IMG/VR virus record: IMGVR_UViG_3300020172_005639
Span: 1 to 64,000 of that record
Length of the DNA stretch: 64,000 nt
Direction: 5' to 3' (one strand)
Source of the DNA: a virus
Shown here: positions 15,838 through 23,689 of the stretch, piece by piece
Layout of the letters: each line of letters opens with the position of its first letter
Position numbering within the stretch: the first letter of the stretch is position 1
Position numbers and translations under genes: made by a program
Notes under the pieces: generated by a model
Seen by the model: the letters and a program-made list of their open reading frames with translations, nothing else
Database searches by the model: none
What the model was told of the DNA's origin: nothing

Positions 15838-16506
15838 GTGCCTGTAGATCCAACCAAGGTTACCAACTACAACCTCGACGCGCATGGTCTAGAGGAGGTG
15901 ATCCTTTTCTGGGTGTGCGCAGCAGGAAAGAACGGCGTTTCTGCGGCGCGAGCTTTAGACAGGCTGCTTTGCTCAATTGCAAGCGCCTCCCCCTTTGGAA
16001 AGATCAGGGCTCTTGCGCATGCTGGCTGCCTTCCGGAGGCCATGCGCGCCGCAGGCATAGGCTGTTGGCGCAACAAGAGCAGGACTTTCACGGCGCTTGC
16101 GACATCGGGAATAGACCTTCGCAACTGCTCGCTGAAGGAACTGGAGGCGATACCAGGCATCGGCCCGAAGACATCAAGGTGCTTTGTGATGCACAGCCGA
16201 GCCGGTTTCAGGTGCGCAGGGCTTGATGTCCATATGCTCCGTTTCCTCGGGGACTGCGGGTTCGATGCACCGAAGTCCTCACCGTCCAAAACCAAGTACG
16301 CAGAGCTGGAGCGCGCTTTCCTCTTGATATGCGATCTCTTCAGCGTTCAGCCCAGTGACCTTGATTTAACCGTCTGGAATGTTTATTCTTTTCGAGACCA
16401 GAGCGGCGCAAGCGTCGCCAGAATTGATAACATTGCCATACGTATGAGGTCTCTCAATAGTGGTAAGGCAGCAAAAGGGCAAAGTTCGCTGGTGCATGTC
16501 CCGTGA
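15838..16506 (+). CDS. HhH-GPD superfamily DNA glycosylase
   Basis: 222 residues from a GTG adjoining the previous stop. LEAIPGIGPKTSRCF is a helix-hairpin-helix DNA-binding motif, followed by GLDVHMLRFL with the catalytic Asp position of the endonuclease III/MutY/OGG group. No Fe-S cluster cysteines are seen at the C-terminus. The likely role is removal of a damaged or modified base; substrate unknown. The GNAT gene begins 47 bp before its end. Confidence 0.75.
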   Translation: MPVDPTKVTNYNLDAHGLEEVILFWVCAAGKNGVSAARALDRLLCSIASASPFGKIRALAHAGCLPEAMRAAGIGCWRNKSRTFTALATSGIDLRNCSLKELEAIPGIGPKTSRCFVMHSRAGFRCAGLDVHMLRFLGDCGFDAPKSSPSKTKYAELERAFLLICDLFSVQPSDLDLTVWNVYSFRDQSGASVARIDNIAIRMRSLNSGKAAKGQSSLVHVP

Positions 16507-16948
16507 CATCCAGAGGATGGTCGAAATCGAGTCTGACTGCATAGAGAACTCTTGGGAAGCAGAGGACTTCGAGATTTGCCTTCGCTCCAAGAACAGCAAT
16601 GGTATAGTTGTGGAGTACGAGGGCGAGGTCGCAGGCCACCTGATGTTCACCCACTCTCCAGGGCGTTTCGGTTTGGTAAGCGTTGTGGTTCACCCCTCTA
16701 AGAGGCGCATGGGCCTTGGCTCCAAGATGGTGCGACACCTTCTCAAGAAGATGGACAAGGTGGACGGTCCGGCTTTCACAGAGGTGATGGTGAGCGAAAG
16801 GGAGCTAGAGTCGCAGCAGTTCTTCAAGAGTTTCGGGTTTTTGGCGACGGGCATCAAGCACCACCACTTCGGCCCCGATCATGATGGGTACAGGTTTCAA
16901 CTGAAAAAGATCGCAATCGACGAGTACGGGCTGGAGGTTGTTTCTTGA
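16460..16948 (+). CDS. GNAT-family N-acetyltransferase (RimI-like)
   Basis: 162 residues. RDIQRMVEIESDCIENSWEAE matches the N-terminal region of RimI-type acetyltransferases, and VVHPSKRRMGLGSKMVRHLLKK is the acetyl-CoA pyrophosphate-binding motif (R-x-x-G-x-G/A), followed by ESQQFFKSFGFLATG. The start is a GTG inside the 3' end of the glycosylase gene. The substrate, protein or small molecule, is unknown. Confidence 0.85.
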   Translation: MVRQQKGKVRWCMSRDIQRMVEIESDCIENSWEAEDFEICLRSKNSNGIVVEYEGEVAGHLMFTHSPGRFGLVSVVVHPSKRRMGLGSKMVRHLLKKMDKVDGPAFTEVMVSERELESQQFFKSFGFLATGIKHHHFGPDHDGYRFQLKKIAIDEYGLEVVS

Positions 16949-17418
16949 GCAGGCTCCTTTTTTGGGACAGGTGGTATCTGGGCTTGGCGGAGTACGTATC
17001 TACCGCCTCCAAGGACCCGTCCACTAAGGTTGGTGCCGTTATAGTCGATCCCGACAGGAGGGTTGTGTCGGTGGGCTACAATGGTCTCCCACGAGGCGTT
17101 GAGGACACCGAGGAAAGGCTGCACAACCGTGACATCAAGTACAAGATGGTTGTCCATGCAGAGCGCAACGCGCTGATGTTCTCGAATCTTGCTTCGCTCA
17201 AGGGGTGCGCAATCTACGTCTGGCCTATGATGCCATGCGCTGCGTGCGCAAGCATGATAATCCAGAAGGGAATCACGACTGTCGTCGCTACCCAAAACGA
17301 CAACCCCAGGTGGCAGCATGACTTCGAGCTTTCAAAGCAGTTGTTCACAGAGGCAAGCGTGCTGCTTCGGCTTTACGAGTCAAACGCTCCGAAGGCCACC
17401 TCACCAGTGCCTTCCTGA
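16945..17418 (+). CDS. Deoxycytidylate (dCMP) deaminase
   Basis: 157 residues, probably from a TTG overlapping the previous stop. The zinc deaminase motifs are VVHAERNAL (His ligand and catalytic Glu) and MMPCAACA (PCxxC ligands); N-terminal DPSTKVGAVIV and GYNGLPRGV match phage and cellular dCMP deaminases. It makes dUMP, the substrate of the thymidylate synthase ThyX at 36790. Its 3' end overlaps the convergent GT9 gene by 74 bp. Confidence 0.93.
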   Translation: MSRLLFWDRWYLGLAEYVSTASKDPSTKVGAVIVDPDRRVVSVGYNGLPRGVEDTEERLHNRDIKYKMVVHAERNALMFSNLASLKGCAIYVWPMMPCAACASMIIQKGITTVVATQNDNPRWQHDFELSKQLFTEASVLLRLYESNAPKATSPVPS

Positions 17419-18349
17419 ACCCCTCAATGATTGATTCCACCGAAAGCTCCGTAAGGCATGGCTTCAGGGCCGCCTTGCTTTTGGGACACGCATCCTTAAC
17501 GAAGCATGGGCCGCAAGCCCAGTCTCCATTGTCCCTGTGCTTCTGAACCAGAACGAAGTCGTAGTACTTGCCGTAAACCTTCCCATCCGTGAAAGTGAAA
17601 ACCCCGATAAGCGGGGCCTTTATACCTCCAGCCAGGTGAAAAGTTCCGGTATCTACTGATATCACATAGTCGGCTGCCGCCGTCAGGTACTTCCAAGAGT
17701 CGCAAGTTACGTTGACAAACTGTTTGACTCCCAGCTCCGTCAAAGCGTCTATGTGCCTGCTGTGCACGGAGAAAACCCAGAACCCCATGCCCCTTAGCCT
17801 GCTCACCAAACCCTTGATCTGCCAGTCCGTCAGGCTCTTGTTCGCCCCGAAGTCATCTAGCGTGGATTGTGGCGCAAGCAAAACGGCTGGCTGGCAGTCG
17901 TAGTTGTCCTCATCGATGGTCGTCTTGGCAGACTTGACAAGCGACCCGTCCAAAGGAAGGTGCATCTCATGGCGCTTGAGGACAAATCCGCAGTGCTCTG
18001 CCCATATGTCGCTGCGATGTTTGCTGTTTGCTCCACCGAACTTCGACTCATGCACCCGGCATGCCGTCGTGATGTCATAGACGGCCCCGTAATCCCTGTC
18101 GATAGCGTCTTTGATCCTGATGGTCTTGCAGAAGGGGTTATTCATTGCGAATTCGATGAATGAGTCGGGGCAGCAGTAGTCCAGCTCCATCCCTTCAAAG
18201 CATTCAGACATGTCCTCAAACATCATCCTCTGCATGAGTATGTCGCCGAAGCCTCCCGCTCTCCTTTTCACGAGCACACGACCTCTCCTTGAATGGTGCT
18301 CTCGTAGCGTGACAGGCCTCAAGTCTTTCTTTTTAACGAAACGGAACAT
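17345..18349 (-). CDS. Glycosyltransferase family 9 (heptosyltransferase-like)
   Basis: Start taken at 18349, where GAGGT precedes the ATG; the frame is open upstream into a GC-rich spacer. The 334-residue protein has GGFGDILMQRMMFEDM at the N-terminus, a GT9 hallmark, LLAPQST and a later TAAADYVISVDTGTFHLAGGIKAPLIGVF, matching the donor-binding D-S/T-G-x-x-H-x-A motif of ADP-heptose:LPS heptosyltransferases. With HldE at 39866, which supplies ADP-heptose, a heptose donor is plausible. Confidence 0.85.
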   Translation of the reverse strand: MFRFVKKKDLRPVTLREHHSRRGRVLVKRRAGGFGDILMQRMMFEDMSECFEGMELDYCCPDSFIEFAMNNPFCKTIRIKDAIDRDYGAVYDITTACRVHESKFGGANSKHRSDIWAEHCGFVLKRHEMHLPLDGSLVKSAKTTIDEDNYDCQPAVLLAPQSTLDDFGANKSLTDWQIKGLVSRLRGMGFWVFSVHSRHIDALTELGVKQFVNVTCDSWKYLTAAADYVISVDTGTFHLAGGIKAPLIGVFTFTDGKVYGKYYDFVLVQKHRDNGDWACGPCFVKDACPKSKAALKPCLTELSVESIIEGFRKALVRWPSERLTRKAEAARLPL

Positions 18350-18394
18350 AGATACCTCGTCCTTGGAAACCCTCATCTCACGCTGTCGTTGCTG

Positions 18395-18560
18395 AGCGTT
18401 CAGGCTGTCCGCACGGAGGCCCGATCGCAGGCGGCAGCGGGGTTGAATCCCAGTGCGGGGCTGGTATGCCCGAGGCAACAGCCGGGGATCACCCAAATAG
18501 GCCCGAAAGGCCTTTCCAAGGCAGGCGGGGAAGGCCCGGAGACGGAAGCCTTCCCCGCAC
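18395..18560. other. GC-rich structured spacer with 11-bp perfect stem
   Basis: Between the glf stop and the start of the GT9 gene lie about 200 bp of GC-rich sequence. GCGGGGAAGGC at 18525-18535 pairs perfectly with GCCTTCCCCGC at 18548-18558. Next to it is GGCTG..CAGCC enclosing GCC-TCG-GGC (about 18458-18483, read on the minus strand), and GGCCC/GGGCC-like repeats. The big stem could end the glf transcript but lacks a T-run on that side. A structured RNA or an origin-like element is possible; nothing known was recognised. Confidence 0.45.
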
Positions 18561-18564
18561 CTTT

Positions 18565-19701
18565 TCACTCGTTGTACCCCAGCAGTTTCTTTGCCTTCGC
18601 AAGAGCCGAGGCGATGGTCTGGTCGATGTCCAAATACTTGTGTTCCCCGAGCCTGCCTCCGAAAATCACGTCAGGCTCGCCTTTCTTGATCTCCATGTAG
18701 CGGTTGTATATCTCGCTGTTCCTGTCGTCCCGTATAGGGTAGTAGGGCTCGGGGTGGTCCTTGAAGCTGATCGGGATGTCGTAGGTCACGACGGTATCGC
18801 CTGACTCCACCAATTTTGGGTCGTAGTGCTTGCTCAAACGCTTGTCGTGGAAGTGCTTGCACTCAATCGTGCGGAGGTGCGGGACGCTGAGGTCTACGTG
18901 GTTAAATACGGCATTTCCTTGGAAGTCGCCTTGGTAGGTCTTGTGCTCAAATCGCAGTGTATTGTAATCAAGCCGCCCGTGCTGGTATCCGTAGTACTTG
19001 TCCACGGGTCCCGTGTAGACGAGCATGTGCGCATTCTTTCTCCAGTCGTCCCGAAGGTCGAAGAAGTCCACGCCGAGGTGGACTTCGATGCCCTCCAGCA
19101 TGTTCGACACCAGGTCGCCGTATCCTTCCTTGGGCATGGCCTGGTACTTCGTCGTGAAGTAGTTTTCCTCGTATGTCAATCTGATTGGCAACCTCTGGAT
19201 GATGGATGCCGGAAGCTCGGACGGCTCCTTAAGCCACTGCTTCCTCGTGTAGCCATAGAAGAACATCTCGTAGAGTTCCCTTCCCACCTTGTCGAGAATC
19301 CACTCCTCAAAGTTTCGTGGTTTCTCGCATGGGACTCTGACGCTCTGGATCTTTGCCCAAGCCTCTGCTGGAGTCACCACGCCCCAGAGCTGGTGCATGG
19401 TCATCATGTTGATGGGGAAGGAGTAGACTCTGCCGCCCGAGAGCACTTTCGGCTTGTTGATGAAGTTCTCCATCGTGCCGAACCTGTTGATAAACTCCCA
19501 GACATCCTCGCTCTGGGTATGGAATATGTGCGCCCCGTACTCTCCGACAATAATGCCGTTGTCCCACCTCTTGTCGAAGGAGGCCCCTGCGACGTGAGGC
19601 AGCCTGTCTATGACGAGGCATCGCTTGCCTGCGTCGGTCATCTTGCGCGCAAACGTTGCGCCGAAGAAGCCTGCCCCCACCACCATCACGTCATATTTCA
19701 T
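18565..19701 (-). CDS. glf: UDP-galactopyranose mutase
   Basis: 378 residues from the ATG at 19701, preceded by GGGAGC. The N-terminal FAD-binding Rossmann motif VMVVGAGFFGATFARKM, GAHIFHT, the FFYGYTRKQW region and YYPIRD near the C-terminus are diagnostic of Glf, and the length matches bacterial enzymes (about 370-390 aa). It converts UDP-galactopyranose to UDP-galactofuranose, the donor for galactofuranose in O-antigen and other surface glycans. It follows the GT9-like gene at 19703 with a 1-bp gap, so they are probably co-transcribed. Confidence 0.95.
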   Translation of the reverse strand: MKYDVMVVGAGFFGATFARKMTDAGKRCLVIDRLPHVAGASFDKRWDNGIIVGEYGAHIFHTQSEDVWEFINRFGTMENFINKPKVLSGGRVYSFPINMMTMHQLWGVVTPAEAWAKIQSVRVPCEKPRNFEEWILDKVGRELYEMFFYGYTRKQWLKEPSELPASIIQRLPIRLTYEENYFTTKYQAMPKEGYGDLVSNMLEGIEVHLGVDFFDLRDDWRKNAHMLVYTGPVDKYYGYQHGRLDYNTLRFEHKTYQGDFQGNAVFNHVDLSVPHLRTIECKHFHDKRLSKHYDPKLVESGDTVVTYDIPISFKDHPEPYYPIRDDRNSEIYNRYMEIKKGEPDVIFGGRLGEHKYLDIDQTIASALAKAKKLLGYNE

Positions 19702-19702
19702 G

Positions 19703-20548
19703 TTAGCTCCCGATTTGTGCCGATTGTCTAATCTTTTCGCCAATGTGCGCAGCCAAAAGCGCGTCGCAGTATTCCTTTTGCGAAGACCACCCATACTTAT
19801 AAAAGTCGCGATTGCCAAGAAAATCGGTTATGAAAAAGTCTTGGTCGCACTCCATCCTATGTCCCCAGGCGCAGACAGTCTGCACTTTGGCCGCCGGCCC
19901 CCATATAGATGCCCAACTGTCGCATGCAACCACCCATTGGCATCTGTAGATGGCGTACGCTAGAGACTGTAACAAAGTCCATTTGCCAATCATGTTGGTG
20001 CACAAATCCAAGGTTTCAGGCCTCATCGTTCGATCCACGGGATCCTCATCAGATCCCACCAGCACGACATCGTACCCCTTCTCTTTCAACATTCCGACAC
20101 ACCTATCCCATGTCGGCACGTAGTCCTCGATTTGCGTCAGCGGTTTGTACTTCAGGCTGACCGGGTGAATTATGGCCCGAAGCGGACCAGGCTCGTAGTC
20201 GGGAATGAACTCAGTTAGGTCGCACAGCCTCTTGATGTCATTGTGATCGGACTTGGCGTAAGGCTCTTGGATCAGGACGCCATATTTTCTGCTCTTGGTC
20301 CAGGTTGATGGTTTGGTATAGTCGATGTCATATACCACCTCGTGTATAAAGGTCGCCCTCTTAAGGATTTCCCTCACGACTGGGCTGGACCATCCGATTC
20401 TGTCAGGGTCTGAATACCTGAAGAACTTGCTCGTGTGCACCACGACCCAGTCATATCCGCCGTCAAGCATAGCACGGTTGTATCGGCATAGGTTTATGGC
20501 GGTGTCGCCGACTGCCCCTGTTTCAAAATAAACATGTAGAGCGTTCAT
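19703..20548 (-). CDS. GT9-like (heptosyltransferase-like) glycosyltransferase
   Basis: 281 residues. The N-terminal YFETGAVGDTAINLCRYN resembles the GD-x-x GT9 start, RAIIHPVSLKYKP and YDVVLVGSDED fit the second Rossmann domain, and LQSLAYAIYRCQWVVACDSWASIWGPAAKVQTVCAWG occupies the place of the donor-binding motif. The match is weaker than for 17345, so the assignment is to the fold and probable family only. TATATA lies four bases upstream of its ATG, shared with the divergent 20582 gene. Confidence 0.6.
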   Translation of the reverse strand: MNALHVYFETGAVGDTAINLCRYNRAMLDGGYDWVVVHTSKFFRYSDPDRIGWSSPVVREILKRATFIHEVVYDIDYTKPSTWTKSRKYGVLIQEPYAKSDHNDIKRLCDLTEFIPDYEPGPLRAIIHPVSLKYKPLTQIEDYVPTWDRCVGMLKEKGYDVVLVGSDEDPVDRTMRPETLDLCTNMIGKWTLLQSLAYAIYRCQWVVACDSWASIWGPAAKVQTVCAWGHRMECDQDFFITDFLGNRDFYKYGWSSQKEYCDALLAAHIGEKIRQSAQIGS

Positions 20549-20552
20549 TACT

Positions 20553-20559
20553 TATATAT
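20553..20559. promoter_or_regulatory. TATATAT element between divergent genes
   Basis: TATATAT stands 22 bp before the 20582 start, which has its own GAGGG ribosome-binding site, and only 4 bp before the ATG of the minus-strand gene starting at 20548. The plus-strand gene is the likelier target. Confidence 0.4.
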
Positions 20560-20581
20560 CCTGTAGCCGTTGAGGGTATCG

Positions 20582-21211
20582 ATGATTTCGACAAGGATAG
20601 AGGAGTTCAAAAGCGATCTCTTGGTCGCTCTCGAAAGCCCAAAAATAACTGGCAAGGCATTGCTGGACAGGTTCTGCGTAATAGACGAGATGTCTCGCAA
20701 GTCCCCCTCCTACCTCGACCATCGCTATTCGGGTTTTTACTACGAGCTAGGCAAGAGGGTAAACCCCGATTCAATAGTGGAGTTGGGGTTCGACCTCGGG
20801 CTTCTAGTGGGGGCTATGTGCATCTCCTGCAAGACTCCCACAATTTTTTTGGGGTTCAGGGAGGCCAGGGACGAATATTTTTCGGTCAGGTTGGGCAGGC
20901 AGAATATCAAGCGCGCAATGAAGGGAAGGCGTGATTTTTATGTGGGCGGTCTATATGACTTGGAATTCGAGGGTCTGCTTTCTGGTATGAATTTCGATAT
21001 GGGTTTGGTGACCGATGCGCCAGATTCCGATAAACTCTTGGAGTATCTGGACTTCGTTTGGCCGCATATATCCGACAATGGTATAATTGTTTGCGAAAAT
21101 GTAAATAAAAACCGCCATTGCTCCGAAGGGTTTCTCAACTTCTGCGAGAGCAAAAACAGGAGGGGCCACACATTCCCCACGAGATACGGCACGGGTCTGG
21201 TGCAGAAATAA
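20582..21211 (+). CDS. Methyltransferase-like protein
   Basis: 209 residues from the ATG at 20582 after GAGGG; a TTG four codons upstream is also in frame. PDSIVELGFDLGLLVGAMC resembles SAM motif I of Methyltransf_24-type enzymes, FLGFREARDEYF motif II, and FVWPHISDNGIIVCENVN the strand and loop after motif IV. The second Gly of motif I is replaced by Phe-Asp, so activity is uncertain. It is divergent from the Glf/GT9 block and probably acts with it. Confidence 0.5.
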   Translation: MISTRIEEFKSDLLVALESPKITGKALLDRFCVIDEMSRKSPSYLDHRYSGFYYELGKRVNPDSIVELGFDLGLLVGAMCISCKTPTIFLGFREARDEYFSVRLGRQNIKRAMKGRRDFYVGGLYDLEFEGLLSGMNFDMGLVTDAPDSDKLLEYLDFVWPHISDNGIIVCENVNKNRHCSEGFLNFCESKNRRGHTFPTRYGTGLVQK

Positions 21212-21224
21212 TACGGAGGAGTCA

Positions 21225-21965
21225 GTGGGATACGAATGCAGGTTTAGCTACCACGAGAAAGTGGACAATGAATATAACAGAGACGAGGTCAAGACTTTCT
21301 CTAGGAAGGTCGGGGACCCCTTGGAGGACGTCCCACTTGAAAAGCTTGCTGCCGCAGTCATGGGTCAGTACGCCCGAAGAGACATTTTTATAGTTGGAGT
21401 AGATGTTTTCGAGATAAGCAAAAAGCAAATAACATTCAAGGAAACCAAGGGCGGCATAGTTCTTAAGAACAAGAAGTTCCTTTTCGACTATGGCGGCGAC
21501 GCAACCGTTGTGGCCGTGGAGGAGGAGCCCCAGCAGCTCCAGCTTTCCCATTCTGCGCACTCCCAGCAGATGAGCATATCCGCCACAGCCCAGACCCCCC
21601 AGCAGATGGTCAACGTCGCCCCCCAGAGGCAGCGAAGACCCATAGATTTCATTCTCTTCGCGCCCGAGCCGCAGCAGCTGTTCGAGGCAAAGAAGCTGGG
21701 ACTCAAATTCACAGAAAACAAGAAGTACCCGGTGTTCGAAAGACAGATGAGCAAGAGCGGTATTGGCGAGGTCTTCCTTGTGACTGACGATCTCGGGCGC
21801 GACCAGAATGTTTCGGACATCTACTTCGTACCGGCAAACATTAACCTCTTTGCCGACAGGGAGTTGAATTTCAGCGAGTCTCCCCAGCAGAGGGAGGGCG
21901 GCAAGCTCTTTTGGGGCAACGCCAGCGTCGATCCTAGCATTCCAGATTTAAGGCCAAGAAGATAG
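21225..21965 (+). CDS. Hypothetical protein with Gln-rich linker (246 aa)
   Basis: Begins at a GTG after GGAGGAG. Residues 1-95 look like a small alpha/beta domain (DIFIVGVDVFEISKKQITFKE), 100-140 are Gln/Ser-rich low complexity (HSAHSQQMSISATAQTPQQM), and 141-246 form a second domain starting PIDFILFAPEPQQL. I recognise neither domain. The next two genes are a coiled-coil protein and gp32, so a replication-linked role is possible. Confidence 0.6.
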   Translation: MGYECRFSYHEKVDNEYNRDEVKTFSRKVGDPLEDVPLEKLAAAVMGQYARRDIFIVGVDVFEISKKQITFKETKGGIVLKNKKFLFDYGGDATVVAVEEEPQQLQLSHSAHSQQMSISATAQTPQQMVNVAPQRQRRPIDFILFAPEPQQLFEAKKLGLKFTENKKYPVFERQMSKSGIGEVFLVTDDLGRDQNVSDIYFVPANINLFADRELNFSESPQQREGGKLFWGNASVDPSIPDLRPRR

Positions 21966-21973
21966 GAGCAGTC

Positions 21974-22444
21974 ATGTCCAAGGCTAGAAAAGACCCCCAA
22001 AAGAGGAAGTTTCGCGAGAAGGCAGTGCGCCAGAGGGTGCTTGAGCGTCGCGAGGAGATTCGTGCTGAGCGAAAATCCATGCGTGAGGAAGCCATCAAGG
22101 ACCTTGAGATGCAGGAGCTGGAGTATGGAAAAGTCCAGCAGGTTCTGCCAGGCAACCCCGAGGCGGCAGACAGGAAGCTAGTTGAGCGCGAGCAGAAGGT
22201 CGTTAGTAAGCTCAAAAAGAATCTTCAGATTCTTAAGGAGCTTGAGACCGAGTATGACAGGGAGCAGGCGAGCCGCAAGAGCGTAAACGAACAGCTTGAA
22301 GCAGAAGGTTTCAAAACCATCAAGGACAAAATGGACGCGCTTCAGAAAAAACTACATCAGTATGCGACGGAAAACCTTGATCCATCTAGTGCCGAGGGTT
22401 TGCCCGAACCTAATTCCGATATAAAGCAAGAAATTTCCGATTAA
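21974..22444 (+). CDS. Charged coiled-coil protein (156 aa)
   Basis: Almost entirely Lys/Arg/Glu-rich helix, with heptad-like spacing from residue 10 to 130 (RVLERREEIRAERKSMREEA, VVSKLKKNLQILKELETEYD). The start follows GGAGCAGTC. There is no catalytic motif. It may be a scaffold or an accessory DNA-binding protein; position just upstream of gp32 is the only clue. Confidence 0.6.
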   Translation: MSKARKDPQKRKFREKAVRQRVLERREEIRAERKSMREEAIKDLEMQELEYGKVQQVLPGNPEAADRKLVEREQKVVSKLKKNLQILKELETEYDREQASRKSVNEQLEAEGFKTIKDKMDALQKKLHQYATENLDPSSAEGLPEPNSDIKQEISD

Positions 22445-22615
22445 ACGATATTTTAAAGCAGAGTTAATTTTATTTTAAACCACAAAATTATTGAATATGG
22501 AAATTTGCTATAAAACTTTTCAATCCTCCGTGCGATAGTCTTGTGTGGGATGAGTGAGATGACATCAAATGAGTTCCACATCACTAACACACCACTTTCA
22601 CACTGAGGTATCACT
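22445..22615 (+). promoter_or_regulatory. AT-rich leader upstream of the ssDNA-binding protein
   Basis: 171 bp without a gene, AT-rich in the first 80 bases (TTAATTTTATTTTAAACC, then TATAAAA at about 22510) in an otherwise GC-rich genome. It probably holds a promoter for gp32. By analogy, T4 gp32 represses its own mRNA by binding an unstructured leader; the long leader here would allow that, but no pseudoknot was identified. Confidence 0.4.
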
Positions 22616-23611
22616 ATGGGTATTGACTATGAGGCCCTTGACCTGAACGAGTTGCGTCAGGAGATGCAGCGCGTCAGCGAGGAACCCGGCGCCGGACAAG
22701 GCGAGGGACTTGAGAAGTACGTGCGTCTGCCTGAGCGCGACGGATTCGTAATTCTGCGTATACTCCCTAAGCGGAAGAGCCAGAAGCACTACTGTGTTAC
22801 GAGGGTCCACACTCTCAACAACCCAGCCGGCAGGAACAAGCGGACCTACCATTGCCCACGCACTTTACAGGTGGGCCCCCGTGGCAAGGAGCAGTGGATG
22901 GGCGACTGCATCATCTGCAAGTATTACAACGACCTGTGGCAGAAGTCCGAGAAGCTCTCGGGCAAGGCCCAGGAGGATTTGCAGCAGCAGGCGAGGGCCA
23001 TCAAGCCCGTTGAGCGTTACTACTACAACGTCATAGTCCGTGCCGAAAAGGACAAGGACGGGAACGTCAAGAAAAACGCAGGCCCGAAGATTTACAGCTG
23101 CGGCAAGACCGTTCACGCCAAGATACTCCGAGCAATCATCGGCGACTCAGTTGCCGGCGACAAGCCTCTCGGCGACATCACCCATGTGAAGGACGGTCGC
23201 GATTTCCGTGTAGTGAAGAAGGTCGTCAAGGGCGGGGGTGGGCAAGAGTACCCCAACTACGACAACTCGAAGTTTGAGGAACCCAGTCCGCTCGGGTCTC
23301 CCGACGAGATCGATAAATGGCTGGAGAACAGGCACGACTTACAGGCTTTGCGAGTTGTCAAGAACTCCGACGAGCTCAAGCACGCCTTGCGCGTTCACTT
23401 GGGCCTTGTGAATGAGGGGGCCGATGCAGCCGACACCGAGCTCGATGAGTTCAGGACGGCCGGCTCAGCACCGGTTCCGGCGGCGGCGCAGGAAAGGGTT
23501 CGCGACAGCCTTGCCAAGAGTTCCAGCTCGTCGCCTGAAGCCCCGAAGGCTCCGCCACCTGACGAGTACGCAGACGAGGACTTCCTTAAGGAACTAGAAG
23601 ACTTCAAGTGA
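22616..23611 (+). CDS. Single-stranded DNA-binding protein, T4 gp32-like
   Basis: 331 residues. The N-terminal basic segment is followed by an OB-fold core with an HC-x16-C-x2-C zinc cluster (YHCPRT ... GDCIICKYYN, residues 82-105). Thereafter come YYYNVIVRAEKDKDG and, after a Ser/Pro/Ala linker, a short acidic C-terminal tail (EYADEDFLKELEDFK) like that of gp32, which recruits replication and recombination partners. It coats ssDNA at forks and on UvsX filaments. Flanked by an AT-rich leader and a strong terminator, it looks like a single-gene transcript. Confidence 0.88.
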   Translation: MGIDYEALDLNELRQEMQRVSEEPGAGQGEGLEKYVRLPERDGFVILRILPKRKSQKHYCVTRVHTLNNPAGRNKRTYHCPRTLQVGPRGKEQWMGDCIICKYYNDLWQKSEKLSGKAQEDLQQQARAIKPVERYYYNVIVRAEKDKDGNVKKNAGPKIYSCGKTVHAKILRAIIGDSVAGDKPLGDITHVKDGRDFRVVKKVVKGGGGQEYPNYDNSKFEEPSPLGSPDEIDKWLENRHDLQALRVVKNSDELKHALRVHLGLVNEGADAADTELDEFRTAGSAPVPAAAQERVRDSLAKSSSSSPEAPKAPPPDEYADEDFLKELEDFK

Positions 23612-23622
23612 TGCCAGTCATC

Positions 23623-23659
23623 AAAGAGGGCGCCGGACAGAAGTCCGGCGCCCTCTTTT
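23623..23659 (+). terminator. Rho-independent terminator after the ssDNA-binding protein gene
   Basis: GAGGGCGCCGGAC (23626-23638) pairs perfectly with GTCCGGCGCCCTC (23643-23655) around a 4-base AGAA loop, followed by TTTTC; two more A-T pairs extend the stem. This is the strongest intrinsic terminator in the window and separates gp32 from uvsX. Confidence 0.92.
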
Positions 23660-23689
23660 CGTGCTTTTAAGATCAGAAAGGAGAGAAAA

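Noticed and set aside
18389-18700. Plus-strand open frames across the glf 3' end and spacer
   Set aside because: GC-rich chance frames opposite the confident glf gene and its structured spacer.
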